From: Gigaspora rosea
Taxonomy: Eukaryota > Glomeromycota > Glomeromycetes > Diversisporales > Gigasporaceae
NCBI GenBank assembly: GCA_003550325.1
Contig: QKWP01000629.1
Coordinates: forward strand, 102,443-166,442
DNA: 64,000 nucleotides
Direction of reading: 5' to 3'
Shown: positions 1 through 12,239 of the stretch, piece by piece
Numbering within the stretch: the stretch's first letter is position 1
Layout of the letters: every line of letters starts with the position of its first letter
The notes under the pieces: model-generated
Seen by the model: only the letters and a program-made list of their open reading frames with translations
Database searches by the model: none
Told to the model about the DNA's origin: nothing
Made by a program: the position numbers and the translations under genes

Positions 1-251
1 TTTTGCGTAACTACGCACATGTGCGTTATATCAAAATTGCCGCTTTTTTAAAATTCACCTATTTGACTCAAAATAATGCACATGCGCGTCCTGAAACAAT
101 GCACCCCCTAAAAGTTTTGCAAGATAAATATGAATATAGTGCACATGTCTATTAAATAATGGCAATATTGATCTGAAATATCGCGCATGTGTATCCCAAA
201 ATAATCCACAGGTGCTCAAAATAATGGACTGGTGTGCGTTATTACGCAAAA
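1..251. mobile_element. Small MITE with terminal inverted repeats
   Basis: The first 18 bases (TTTTGCGTAACTACGCAC) and the reverse complement of 234-251 (TTTTGCGTAATAACGCAC) match at 16 of 18 positions. The interior is built from degenerate copies of an 'ataatgcacatgcgc' motif. No coding capacity is credible. The left flank lies outside the window, so a target duplication cannot be checked. Confidence 0.6.
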
Positions 252-1680
252 ATACGGTAAGATCTTTAAAGAATTTTTACCATGACTCGTGATAGAAATC
301 ACAATTAATTCCAATAAAAATTATCTTAACCTAAATTACATAGAATCACAATAATTCCAATACAAGCCAACTTAAAATACTGCAGTCACTGAAATGCAAG
401 TTTTGTAAAAAATTATATATGTTTCTATTGTGTAATAGTTAGTTGGGAGAGCAGAACGAAGTAAAAGTAATTGGTGTCGAATTGAGTCTCATTGAGCTTA
501 CTAAAGTTAAAGTTGAATTCAAGAAAAACTAAAGGACTAACAGAGTTTTGGTTGTTGTTAGAAACTACCAAGCACGGGTGAATTCCCATAATTCAGATAA
601 GTATAATACTGTAATACATTTATGCTTTATAATTGAATGTTGATGTGGAACTTATTAAATTTCAAGCATTTATAACATTTAAAAAAATTGGAGCATTATG
701 CTAAATTTTAATTATATGATAATAATTAAGCATCATAATGGAATCTTAGCGTGATGCTGAAATTTATCAATATGCTGAAAAATTAGCTTTATATGACTTT
801 TAGTATATTATTAATATTATAGAAATAATACTAATATTGATTACCATACCAAATGGTACTGGAATTGCAGGAAACATATGTGCATGCAAAATATTTACCA
901 GATAAGAAGTTATTTACAATTTCGGAATTAAATTTTAAATTTGTTGCAATAGAAATTATAATGGTCACCAGAATAGTAAATTTTTTATAGTATTATTATA
1001 GAAATTATGAAGATATACATGACTCATGTGAAAAAAAATTGAAAAAGTTAAAATAATTGTAGAACAACCAAACTACACTAACTACTCTAATGAAGATTCA
1101 ACAGACAAACTGCATGATTAATGACTATAAAAATGCCAATGACAAAGTGAAACCTAAAGAACAAAGAACTATGTGAATGAAAACCTTGTAGCAACATAAT
1201 ATAGAAAAAGACAGATACTAAAACAACACCAACAATGAAATTGCAAGAATGTTTGACAATGTGAAAACAAAAATGTTATCTCTAAAGAATGACAACACCA
1301 ACTTTAACTGAAGACTTTGATATCATTTATTAGGAACTCTTAAAATGATAACAGTTCTAAGTTTGGTTCTCTAGAAAAAAGAAAGAGTTAATATAAGTGT
1401 TAACCAGAAAAATTTTTAATTTAACATTATACATAATCTTCTAGTGTAATATAGTACTATGATTATGACTGTTGTGAATACATGCTATAACTCATTACTG
1501 AAACTATACTAATAATTATTTGCATCACTTACTTTGAAGCTAACAAAATATTTAATGACCAATTTGAACATTCTCATGGAATTCGAAAATAAGTCTGGGA
1601 GAATGTTGACCTATAAAATTGCTATAAAACATAAATTTGATCATAACTCTTAATTAGTCATTAGAATTGAATAAAATGAT
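252..1680. other. AT-rich intergenic sequence, no gene recognised
   Basis: Apart from a tRNA-like promoter pair near 436-485 I find no supported gene. Reading frames are short and broken. The stretch around 1020-1370 has somewhat lower stop density on the plus strand and might be a very old coding remnant, but no family is recognisable. Confidence 0.5.
431..600 (+). repeat. Possible tRNA-derived SINE-like sequence
   Basis: TAGTTAGTTGG at 436-446 followed by GAGAGCA resembles the tRNA A box and D-arm. GGTGTCGAATTGA at 473-485 resembles a B box. The spacing of about 35 bases is right for an RNA polymerase III internal promoter. No complete cloverleaf can be drawn and the 3' boundary is a guess, so this is at most a degenerate tRNA-derived sequence. 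Confidence 0.25.
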
Positions 1681-2680
1681 TACTATTCCAATCAGCTCAT
1701 CGTGATGGTTCTAATGAGCTATAGATTATCCAAATTTGATCACTGGAAGATAAAATTGAAACCAATTAACAATTAAACATAGGATTTGCAATTTGATTGG
1801 CTGATATCCTTCTGCGCAAATGTCTTTACATGTATTATTTCTAAAACATGTCATATTTATAGCATATTTATTATATATTTCATTTATTATATATATTATT
1901 TATTTCATATATTACATTTCTATTACGGGTCTACTAAAATGCACCTATGGTGTTCTAAACCATGTTACACAAAACTATTAGAATAGTCAATCAAAATTTA
2001 AGATCAGGTGTAACATAAAATTTCGATTTTTGTTAATTTTAAAAAAACATTTATATCTCTAAAGTTTGCTTATTAAACCATCTTTGGAGATCTAATAAAA
2101 AATTTTTTTTGCTAAATTTTGGTATAAACTATGCCTCCTGCCCTATTTCAGGTCTCACCCTAACCCTAAAGTAATGAAAATTTAATTTTTGTTTTATAAA
2201 AGTTTATTTTTTGTTTTTGTTACATAGATTTGCAAATCTAATTTACCTATGGTGTAAAACACTATAGGCGCATTTTATATTATCTGTTTCTATTATATAT
2301 ACTATATGTTTTATTAATAGTAGTTGTAGTATATATTACACATATAGTAGATATAGTCTGTTAAATTTGTAAAAAATCAAAAATATAAAATCAGCTGATG
2401 TGGATTCCAAGTTCAATATTGAGTTTTCATACTCTTTCACTAATAAATGCAATTATTTATTATTTAAATTAAACAATTATTAGTATCTTCATATACTTTT
2501 AATTGTAGTCTCTTTCATGATTGCAAATTGCCTTGTTAAGTTTTATCAAAAATGCCATATCAACTTAGATATATCACAGTAACAAATTGAGGTTACACAA
2601 AGTGTTTACTGTCTAAGATCGCTCTAGTTACCTAATATCTTTGAAGAAGTGAATATAGGATATCAGTATAGCTAGTTATA
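1680..2680 (+). repeat. Solo arm of the long-inverted-repeat element family
   Basis: Blocks here (1690-1930 and 2280-2665) are clearly related to the left arm of the element at 54922-57824 and, in reverse, to its right arm. Shared strings include TAGTTGTAGTATATATTACA, 'ccaagttcaatattgag' and 'gttacctaatatctttgaag'. The copy is split by a MITE at 1935-2277. The apparent ORF at 1786-1986 is part of this repeat and not a gene. Confidence 0.6.
1935..2277. mobile_element. MITE nested in the long-inverted-repeat arm
   Basis: Left end TAAAATGCACCTATGGTGTT and right end (reverse complement TAAAATGCGCCTATAGTGTT) form an inverted repeat of about 20 bases with two mismatches. It interrupts the dispersed repeat at 1680-2680. 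It carries the internal motif GATCAGGTGTAA (about 2003), seen in other MITE-like loci of this window. No coding potential. Confidence 0.6.
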
Positions 2681-2689
2681 TTGTTATAT

Positions 2690-3858
2690 ATTCTCATTCA
2701 TATAACAAATGTCAAGTGCCCACAAAGTTTCTCTTGATGCATATACTTGAATAAAAACTTATCTCCTAGGCGGGACTTTAATGTATAAAAAAACAAGTAA
2801 AAAAAAATACTAGAAAAGTGCTAAGAAGTTTGCACAAGATGATAAAATTATATAACACTATATAGATTAAAATTTATCAAAGTGTTATATGTACATAAAA
2901 AGGAATACTATATCTGGAACTAAAAAAAATATAAGAGATTTTTTATGTGCCCTCCTAGATCCAACTACACTATTCATTGTTTATTTGTATATAGTGACCA
3001 AATTTACTTATAACAGTGCTAGTTCTAATTTAGTAATATATTTCAAATTTGAAAAGAATAAGCACTACTAATCTTTTGGAAATGGTAAGCTAGAATTCCT
3101 ACTTTTTGGAAAAAATTTTAAAAAAATATAACAGGATAATGGGAGAGAGGGGAGAGGGTACCAAAAATAAATAAGCTTGTAAAAGTTATAATATATATCT
3201 TAAAATTAAACTCTAGGGTTTAAGCAAGCTACTTCTTTATTCAATAATACAATACCAAAGAAAACAAACTAAGAGAACTATCTATTAAGTATGTTTGGAA
3301 ACCTCTCAGGTTCCTTCTTTTTGTAGTATTTTAGTTTCCTAATAGATAGCCTTGAGTTTTAGCTGCTATTTGATAGAGTCAGTTTGTTATTAAAGATCTA
3401 TGTTTTTGCTAAATTCTTTTTCCTTATTTGTTTGTGCAGTATAATTCTTTTTGCCTGTTGTGCTTATATTGTATAATGTTATTTCTGTTTATGTTTATGC
3501 TATGTAATAGTTTCTATATGAGATCGATGTGCTTAATTTTCTTCTAATTCTGTAAAAGGAAATTTTTGTTTTCCATTATTATAGTTACTTAGATATTGAT
3601 CAGAACGAATTAGAATGGTTCAGATCTGATATGATTTAGATACTGGTACAATTCAGAAATCTAGAAGTTATTATTGGTATATTTCGTGTGTACACAATGT
3701 CAAGTTGATGTGAATAGAAACTTTTTGTCATTTTTTGAATGATTTGGCCTTGATTTGTACTTTGTTTTTTATTTATTTAACTTTTTGTACTTTTTTACTC
3801 CAGATTTTTTGCCAGTTTGATTAATTGATAATCAGTGATCATTAAAGCTTGTAGCGAA
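2690..3858. other. AT-rich sequence without recognisable gene
   Basis: A single 60-codon frame at 2889-3071 has no recognisable similarity or compositional support. The 3760-3858 end is an inverted relative of 33950-34010 (shared string 'attgataatcagtgatc'), so it is dispersed repeat. Otherwise I see nothing in it. Confidence 0.5.
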
Positions 3859-3996
3859 AGGCATCTTGCACTTGTTAGTGATGTGTGCTTAATTGTTACA
3901 TAATCAATATTATGAAAATCACATTGGATATCTATGTTTGCATAATTTATAATATGTAACGATTAAGCAAATGTCACTGCTAGGTGCGAGATGCCC
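3859..3996. mobile_element. Fold-back MITE
   Basis: The arms 3859-3902 and the reverse complement of 3953-3996 pair over about 43 bases with roughly ten differences (AGGCATCTTGCAC versus GGGCATCTCGCAC at the tips). A short loop separates them. It interrupts a dispersed repeat related to 33.9-34.0 kb. No target duplication was resolved. Confidence 0.6.
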
Positions 3997-4322
3997 GTCT
4001 TAACAAAAGACTATAGTGAAAGCTCATTAATTACTTCCATCTGAGTTACCCATATTTGTATTATTAGCCAATGAAATTTTTTTAATTAATTAATTTAATA
4101 AATAAAATCACTGATAATTAATAAATTACTGGTAAAGGTAAATTTTAAGGTGATGCTCTTTTTAGTTGGTTGGTTGTTGTTGGAGAAAAAAAAAGACGTG
4201 ATTTGAATGCTACTTAACTTGTCATCTAATCTGGCACTCAACACTATTACTTGATTTTGCGGATATCCATATCAGTGAATTCATGTGTAGTATTGATTGG
4301 CAGATGATTAACAGGTTGAGTG

Positions 4323-5935
4323 TAGAAATGGGAAAAATGCACATTAATGCGCATTAATGCACATGATACCATATGATAAAAAATTTTTTAATTTTTATCT
4401 TTATTCTTGATAATATATCTAAATAAAGATACTATATGTTGAAATAAAGTTAGATTTTGCCTATATATATAAATTTTTATAAATTAGCTAATTGTAAACT
4501 TCATTGTTGCTTACCTTATATAATTTGATACCTGACCTGTGGCTCTGCTATGGGAGCTTTGTATAAAACTTTAGAAAATTAATTAAAATTTGTAAATTCG
4601 CATTATATAATATTCTTAAATATGTTGAGTTAGTTTGCATTGAATTGCACAAAAAAATTCTGTTACTGAACATACTATTCTATTAACTACAGTATTTGGT
4701 TAAGATTGAGTTAGTTTGCATTAAAATTATGTTATTATAAAATTCTGCTACAGAATTCACTCTATTAAGCCAGTTTTTATTGTGATTTTTATCATAAGTT
4801 TTTATAAAAATTCTATTACAAAATTGGTTCGCTATACCAGTAATTCAATATATAGTGGGTTAGTTTGAATTAGTATATGCTAACTATAAAAAGTTTGTTA
4901 CAAAAGCTCAATGCTCCAATAACAGATAGTATGCAGCTTAGTTTTATTGGTGAATACCAATTTTTAAAATAAGTGTTGCAAAAAGAATACCTTATATTGC
5001 TACATTAGTTTTAGCACACTGATTACCTTTTGAACATAACCGTAATTTTATTGTTTGGTAGATCAACATAAAAAACTACATGTCACTGAGAAAATTAGTT
5101 GATTATCAGATAATCTGGGCAGCAAAAATTCTGTCAAAAATTCTAGAAATCAATCATCTATCACTAATATATGCACTATTTTTTTATTAATATATTCACT
5201 ATTTTTTTTATTAATATATTCACTATTTTTTTATTAATATATTCACTATTTTTTTTATTAATATATTCACTATTTTTTTTATTAATATATTCACTATTTT
5301 TTTTATTAATATATTTACAATTTTTTTTATTAATTTATTCACTATTTTTTTTATTAATATATTCACTATTTTTTTATTAATATATTCACTATTTTTTTAT
5401 ATAATATATTCACTATTTTTTTATTAATCATATGTTTTATCTATAGTAGAGCATTTGTCATGTTCCTTGCACTTGTACTTATTCTTGAACTTGAGACCAT
5501 TATACAAAACAGTTTTCAAATTTGTGAACTTTTTTTGCCCAAAATAGTTTGTAAATATTAGGCAATCAAACAACAAAAGTAATTTTGAAAATTCACGTTC
5601 ATGATATTGTGTCGTTTAAGAGCGTTAATAAGGGCATTAAAAAATGATATAATTACTCGAATGTTATAATAATTACTCAACTATGATAATAGTCATGATC
5701 ATCTTACGTATTTCTGTTAGTTTTTCTACATTTAAGTCACATTTTTCAGATACGACTAATCAAAAATATTAAAGCGAACAGACTCAGAATTGAAGTATAT
5801 AGATAGATTAGAACGTTAATTATACTTATTTTATAATTAATTTTTCTATATAAAATTTTGATGGGATAAAATACGCATGATTCGGAACCATGGGCATTAA
5901 TGCGCATTCATGTGCACGCATGAAACCCATCTCTA
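4323..5935. mobile_element. Non-autonomous hAT-like element
   Basis: The ends TAGAAATGGG (4323) and reverse complement TAGAGATGGG (5935) are followed on both sides by ATGC/GCAT-rich subterminal sequence with the shared string 'atgcgcattaatg'. The TAGNGATGGG tip is typical of hAT elements. The 1.6 kb interior has no transposase; it holds a degenerate satellite at 4500-4960, a minisatellite at 5170-5430 and sequence shared with 33.1-33.5 kb. An exact 8-base target duplication is not visible, and a diverged one (caggttga/caggctaa) sits three bases off each tip. Confidence 0.55.
5170..5430. repeat. AT minisatellite, 22-24 bp unit
   Basis: About eleven tandem units of the form 'tcactattttttttattaa' plus 'tata', differing mainly in T-run length. 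The 69-residue hydrophobic ORF on the plus strand is an artefact of this repeat. A single related unit occurs near 33225. Confidence 0.9.
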
Positions 5936-7176
5936 TGTCAGGCTAATCCAGAATATTCAAAGTTTGCACTCTTTTATTGGCCATTTCTTCTTAAAGAGTT
6001 TGTATTACTCACTAAATAAGTGCATGCCCCTAACTTATTTAGGTGAATGCCACAAAAATACTCTAAGCGCTAATAAGCATTGAAGTCGATACTTGAGTGA
6101 TCTCTTTTTGATTCTTCTATTATTATAAAAAATATTAGTTATTGTATTTTAGGCTTCCAATTTTTGATTTTTCTAAAACTTACTAATATGAGAAGTAAAA
6201 TAGTAATTCGTTGATGCCAAGAATAAATAAAGTTGCTTGAACTATATATATTGTTGTAAAAATTTTATGATTTGTTGTAAAAAGTTTATTGATGAAATGA
6301 AAAACTCATTTAATATCTTTTACTAATAAAAATTGGTTTTATTACGTATAGTCGTCTTAACGATAAACACAATTAATTTTAATACTTTGCGCTAAATAAA
6401 ATTTATTCCTGATACTTTTTGACTCATTGATTGTGGCACTTGAGAGCGACCATAGTCAAATTTTCGCAATACTCAAAAGTGTAATGTTAAAAGTTTCTGT
6501 ACATAATTCTTTAATATTGTACTTTATTTAGATAGGTCTGGCTTTCGTAAAATCATTGGTCATCTGTAAATATATGTCATCTGAATTTTATTGTGATTAC
6601 AAACTACTTTTTTATGTAGCTCTATAAAGTTGTATAAATGTTATATAGAATTTTTATACAGATTTACAAATTCAATGTAGACATATATAGTTAAATTTTT
6701 ATAATTAATCTATTTAATACTTTTACTGTATTTATTTAATAAAGTTCAGACGCTAAAATTAATAAGACTTTTAGTAGTCATAAATAAATAAAAGACAGTA
6801 AATAATTATATTATATTTACGAAGCGCCACCTTTACAATCAACATTCATTGCTTGTAGCTGAATTATGTTATAGCTTTATTTTTTATGAAAATTAATATC
6901 CAGATTGGAATTATCGAAGTTGGGCCAGCGTTAGTAATACCAGAAAACTAAGTCTATAGCTAATGAATGCGATGTAACTCTTCTGTATAATTTTTGTTAC
7001 ACAAAAATATGCATGCGGACGGACGTGAAAATTTATCAAAATTACATTGTAGATACATACAATATAAGTTAACTAATGAGCTAATCAAAAAAGTAACAAT
7101 TAATGTATTTTTGTACTACGTTGACTAAACATTAAATGCTATCCGGAGAATTTAACTTTCTATATTATTTAAGAGC

Positions 7177-8601
7177 ATGGAGTTTTTTTCTTTCTTTAAA
7201 AAAATATACGCTTTACCATTTTTTGTTCTTGGTTACAATTATCAACATGGTATCGGTGTTAAGAAAGACGAAAAGAAGGCTTTTGATTATAACATGAGAG
7301 CTGCTGAGTTAGGAAATTCAGAAGCGATGATTGGTGTTGGTATTTGTTATCATCATGGAATAGGAGTAGAAATAAATTACCAGAAAGCATTTGAATATTA
7401 TAAGAGATCTGCTGATTTGGATAATGCCAAAGGAATGTGTAATGTTGGTGTTTGTTACGGTGATGGAATGGGAGTTGATAAAGATTATAGTAAAGCATTT
7501 GAATACTATGAAAAAGCTGTTAATATGGGCGTTAATTGAGTAATGCATAGTATTGCACTTTGTTATCGAAATGGTATTGGAACAAAAAAAGATATTCAGA
7601 AGGCAAATTATTGGTTCAGAAAATACAGAAGTTATTTGAAAACTAATAAACCTCCAAATCATGTCAATCCTGAACTTAAGAAAATATTAGACGATAAGAG
7701 ATTTAAATTATCTTGGATTAATTATGAAGAGTTCAGAGATATCGAGTTATTGGGTCGAGGAGGATTCGCAACTGTATATAGTGCAACTTGGGTTGATAGT
7801 ATTAATGATATGTATTGGCCTGTTGCACTTAAAGTTATTCATAATTCGAAAATATGCAAGAATTCATCCAGGAAATGACGAATTATTGTGAAATTGGTTA
7901 CGTAAATCCTTCATTCTTGAACTGTAATGGAGTGTCAAGAAATGATTATGGTGATTATATTATTGTTATGCAGATTGAACCAAAAGGTTCGTTACGACAA
8001 AATCTTGTACACGTATCAAAATTGAAATGGAAAGATAAGTTGAGTCTCTTATATTATATAGCTTTGGATCTCGAGTTGATTCATTCGCAAGAACTCATTC
8101 ACAGAGACTTACACAGCGGAAACGTTTTACAACATTTTAGTATGTGCGAAGCATATATCACTGATCTTGGGCTTTCTAAAAAAGAAAATGAAGGAAAAAT
8201 TTGTGGAATTTTACCGTTTATAGCACCTGAAGTTTTGGTAGGTCAACCGTATTCTCAAGCATCAGATATTTACAGTCTTGGAGTAATCGCGACAGAGAAT
8301 TTCGAGCGGACAAAGAGCATTTGATGGAATTCCTTTTGATGATTATCTTGTATCACAAATCATTGGTGGATCAAGACCAAAATGCTTAGGACCAGATTGT
8401 TATATTAAACTAGCTATGAAATGTATGGATAAAGATTTTGGTATCCGACCTACTGCAACTGAAATTATTGAAATAATTACTCGATGGTTGGATGAAATAG
8501 ATCAGGAAGATGATAATGAAATTAAAAAACAAATTTTGGAAGTCAATGAGATTAAACCCGAACTTATTAAATCAAATACATTCACAGGATATGTATACTA
8601 G
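7177..8601 (+). pseudogene. Sel1-repeat protein kinase, copy A (broken)
   Basis: The frame holds four Sel1-type tetratrico-like repeats (7225-7630; GYNYQHGIGVKKD, GICYHHGIGVE, GVCYGDGMGVDKD, ALCYRNGIGTKKD) followed by a protein kinase domain. Visible kinase landmarks are the glycine loop GRGGFATV, VALKVI with the ATP-binding Lys, HRDLHSGNVL (catalytic loop), DLG in place of DFG, and APEVL. Three lesions break it against copy B: an in-frame TGA at 7537, loss of four bases near 7848, and a one-base gain near 8296. The N-terminal codons around the copy B start are also replaced, so the original start may be gone. Sel1-kinase fusions are a large expanded family in Glomeromycotina; the role (signalling) is inferred from the domains only. 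Confidence 0.85.
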
Positions 8602-10251
8602 CAAGTTATACGATACGAAAAAAATTTCAGAATATATCAGTAAACAGATTATAAGTAAAGTCTCAAACTTATATTTAAATTAAATTATATATGTATATGT
8701 TTATGTAAGTTGTTTAAGAAGTGGCAGAAATAATAAATTTTCATAGTCATCAAAACGTTCTACAAAATCTAATCCCGGTATATTACAGAGATAAATATTT
8801 TCTTTTACTTTCTATAAGTTATTCTTACCATTTGAATTTTCTTGAAAATAAAAACCTTTATAATCAACTTTTTCTGCATTAAAAATTCGATCTCAAGATC
8901 CTTTGAAATATGTACTTCTAATCACGATCTAGAAAATATGTACTTCTGATCACGATCCAGAAACTGTGTTTAAAAGATGATTGTTTAAAAGACATTACTG
9001 GGATCAAGTTTCTTTGTATCTTTTAAGGAAAAGGTAGTAATTTGCAAAGATACTAATTGCATTAATGCAATATAAAATGACTTTACTCGGCATTTTTTAA
9101 ATAAATTTGTTTTTAAAAAGATTATACAAGTTATTTTATTTAAGAAATCATAGTAGTATATCGACTTTTATTTTAAAAATCAAGCAATAAAGTACTGTAC
9201 ATCTAATTAATATGGCAGATAGTAAAATAAATTAATTTGTTCTAATTTTGATTTGGTGTCAATTAATTTGCTTGAAAAACTTGCTATGAGGAAAGTCTAT
9301 TAATTTTATTTTCAATATTGGAATAATCACATTTACTGATTGAAGTTTTTTTTTGTTCATACTTATATCTTCGTTCTTCACAATATAATTATTGCTTATC
9401 GTTACTACTATCTACTCAACTTCTGACGTTTCTGGTCACTTTAAGGCATCAGAACCTATTCTCTCGCTTGTTAACTCAGGTGTTTAATATTCTTAAACTA
9501 AATATTTTTCATTTTTAGTATCATAATACGTGTAAGAGTGTTTCCCTATAGTTATTTTATATCTGCTACTGTTGTGCATTCTTATATGTTATTGATAACC
9601 TGATAATCCTGATAACCTTAGGTTTACGTCCCTAAGTTTACGTTAAAAGATTTTAACTGCTATTTAGGTCTATGATCCAATTTATAACCCCAATCACCGA
9701 AATATGATCGCATGAATTACATATGATGAGTTCAAAATTATAATTTATTTGAAAGCTAATTACCAATGCTTACTTAATGTTACGCAAGAATGGCTAATTT
9801 ACATCTTATCAGAAGGAATAAAATATTATGCGTTTGTGAGTATAGAACATGAATTTACTTTATAAGTTTCAATAAGGAACTGAATTATTTAACGCATATA
9901 ATAAGAACATGCACCTAGAGAACATGCGTTTAGAAGGTGTAAACTTTAAACTAAATTATCGTAAATATTCATGTTATGTAATGATAACTGATAAATTTCG
10001 ATAACTATGTTTAAATCTTATTTTTTCATTAATGTATAAATTTTATTCAATTTTTTTTCTGATTAGTCAGATTTATTATTAATACAAGAAAACAAATTAG
10101 AAATATAAAGAATACAAAAGCAGAAACTTTTATAATATAAATATCAATGGTCTTTAAAAAATAAAAGCATATAACAAATGCTGATGAAAAAGATGATGTT
10201 GATGTGAACAAAATATAAATGTAAATCTTAAATATTCAGCGTACGTACGCA
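8602..10251. other. Downstream flank of copy A, noncoding
   Basis: AT-rich sequence conserved with 14881-16600 of copy B, which is why it can be recognised as part of the duplicated block. No reading frame is conserved between the two copies here, which argues against a hidden gene. Confidence 0.6.
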
Positions 10252-10259
10252 CTTATGAC

Positions 10260-10382
10260 TATAGATGCCTGGCGAAACTAATTTTGCCTTGACGAAATGA
10301 CGAAACCATAAGTTTCGTCAAGTTTCGTCAATGACGAAACTTATGGTTTCGTCAGGTTTCGTCATTTCGTCAGGCATCACTA
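10260..10382. mobile_element. Palindromic hAT-type MITE with target duplication
   Basis: A 123-base near-palindrome made of TTTCGTCA/TGACGAAA repeats; the tips are TATAGATGCCTGGCG and (reverse complement) TAGTGATGCCTGACG. It is flanked by the perfect 8-base direct repeat CTTATGAC (10252-10259 and 10383-10390). An 8-base duplication with TAGNGATGC tips fits the hAT superfamily. The MITE is absent from the matching place in duplication copy B. Confidence 0.85.
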
Positions 10383-10390
10383 CTTATGAC

Positions 10391-12239
10391 GTATGTACGC
10401 ATATACAGTAGATCATGTGACATTCAATTCATATAAATTATTTATAACAATACCATTAAAATTTCTGTCAACAGGGCGTTTTCAAAGCAGCAACGTCGGA
10501 TCTAGTACCTCTTTATTTAGTAATATATTTTCACAATTTAGTCTAAAACGGTACAGAGTATAATACGCTTATAAATACCAATCAGCCTATAATGTTGTAT
10601 AATATATTTGCTAATATATCTATCACAAGGTATTTAAATGACATTGTTTTTTTTTAAAAAAAAAAAATGGGAAGCTCTTTTTTTTTGAAGTTAAACTTTA
10701 ACTTTTCAGTAGATAATTATTATTACTCTATTAATTTATATATACTTGATTTAAATTTTGATAACAATTGAGTAAAGTAATTAATTTCATGAATATTTTT
10801 AAAATATGATAAATAAATAAATTGAAAATATTAAAAAGTTAACGAGCTAAAATATTAAATATCATTCTCATGATTAATTTGCAGCTATATTTCATATTAA
10901 TTAGACACCTTTAAACGTTATTGACAACCGAAACAATAAACCTTTGACGGGCATATGATGCAACAATTTATCAATTCTGAGTTGGCATTTTATCGATTAG
11001 GTTATCAGCAACTTTATTAGTTGTTCAACGAATGATGAAAACAGGCATTAAAGCAAATAATTAATATGTTAAATTTCATGGCTTACATAAAAAATCGAAA
11101 ATAGTGCTCGGCTAATTCCAAAAAAGCCCGATTTTGATCCACAGTATTGCTTGAATCATATTAAATTTATATTATATAAAATCCGAGAAAGATTAAAAGC
11201 GTTTAAGCTAACACATGAATGGTGAGTCAAAAGTAGAATTATGTTGTTACAGTATAACAAGAAATAATTAATGACCAAAATAATTAAAGTGCAATGTTTA
11301 AATTTTCATAGAACATTGTCTTTAGAATGCGTACAAGTTAAAAAAAAAAATATAAAAAAAGGTTAATAACAAGACATTTATCTAACAAATTTTATATCAA
11401 ATGCATAGAAAATTAAAATTTTAAAAATGGAGATAAATTCATAGCTCGTAAATTTTATCAAGCAACAAGATCGTGCTTAGCCATTGTACTGTAGCGATAT
11501 TTAATCAGACAATTGTTGATGATAAATAGTATTTTCGCAATGTGATTAATTTACGATCGTGTTGATGTACAATTAAAACATTGATTACAATCGATGCTTG
11601 AGCAAACTTTTTTATTATTATCACCATTTAACGATTATTGCTTTTACATAATTGAAAATGATGTAATCTATGACAATTACAAACTTTGGTTCTTTTCCAG
11701 AATTAATAACACAATACAAAAACGTGCCTTTTTATTGCAACGCAGATTTTTAACGTAAGTAATAATGTAATAATTCGTCGACGTTGGTATCGATAATAAT
11801 AATGTAAAAGAATGAAAACTACTTTAACAATTATTTTTTTCTTACCAATCAATGAAAATATTCGACCAATAAGCGCAATTCCATGAAAAAAAGGCAATCC
11901 CTTGTTGATCTACACCTTATGCCTGTATGCTAGCTAACAAAATTTTTTATTCTGACGTTTAACCTTTCAACAAGCGTTTTACTCATTAGAATAATCAATA
12001 CAATCAATACAATTGATCGTGGATTTATAATTAAAATTTACTCTCGGACCTGTTTCAAAGATTGACTAACATCTATAGATCGTTCTCAAGCGTCAATCTC
12101 AATGTAATAGTGCTCAAGCATAAATACATTACATAAAACTTTTGTGAAATTTCGAATATGTAATTTTGACGTTTTAAATCTTCTCAAGCAACATTTTCGA
12201 TTTGATTAGTGAGTGATCGTACTAGCTATGGTCAATCCA
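10391..12239. other. Spacer between duplicated blocks, no gene seen
   Basis: AT-rich unique-looking sequence. The ORF on the minus strand at 11703-11897 has no recognisable domain and low complexity. I find no RNA gene or clear mobile element ends. Confidence 0.5.

Larger units (their letters stand above)
6070..10450. repeat. Segmental duplication, copy A
   Basis: This block aligns collinearly with 12240-16640: upstream sequence, the Sel1-kinase gene and about 1.8 kb of downstream noncoding sequence. Shared anchors include 'gagcgaccatagtcaaat', 'ctaatgagctaatcaaaaaa' and 'tcaagtttctttgta'. Identity looks higher over the gene than over the flanks, which have many small indels. The homologous positions are offset by roughly 6.2 kb, with 1.8 kb of unrelated spacer between the blocks. 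Confidence 0.85.

Noticed and set aside
5171-5380. 69-residue hydrophobic ORF
   Set aside because: It is the translation of the 22-24 bp A/T minisatellite.
7259-7662. Minus-strand ORFs across the kinase gene
   Set aside because: Antisense shadows of the Sel1 repeats; no homology or start context.
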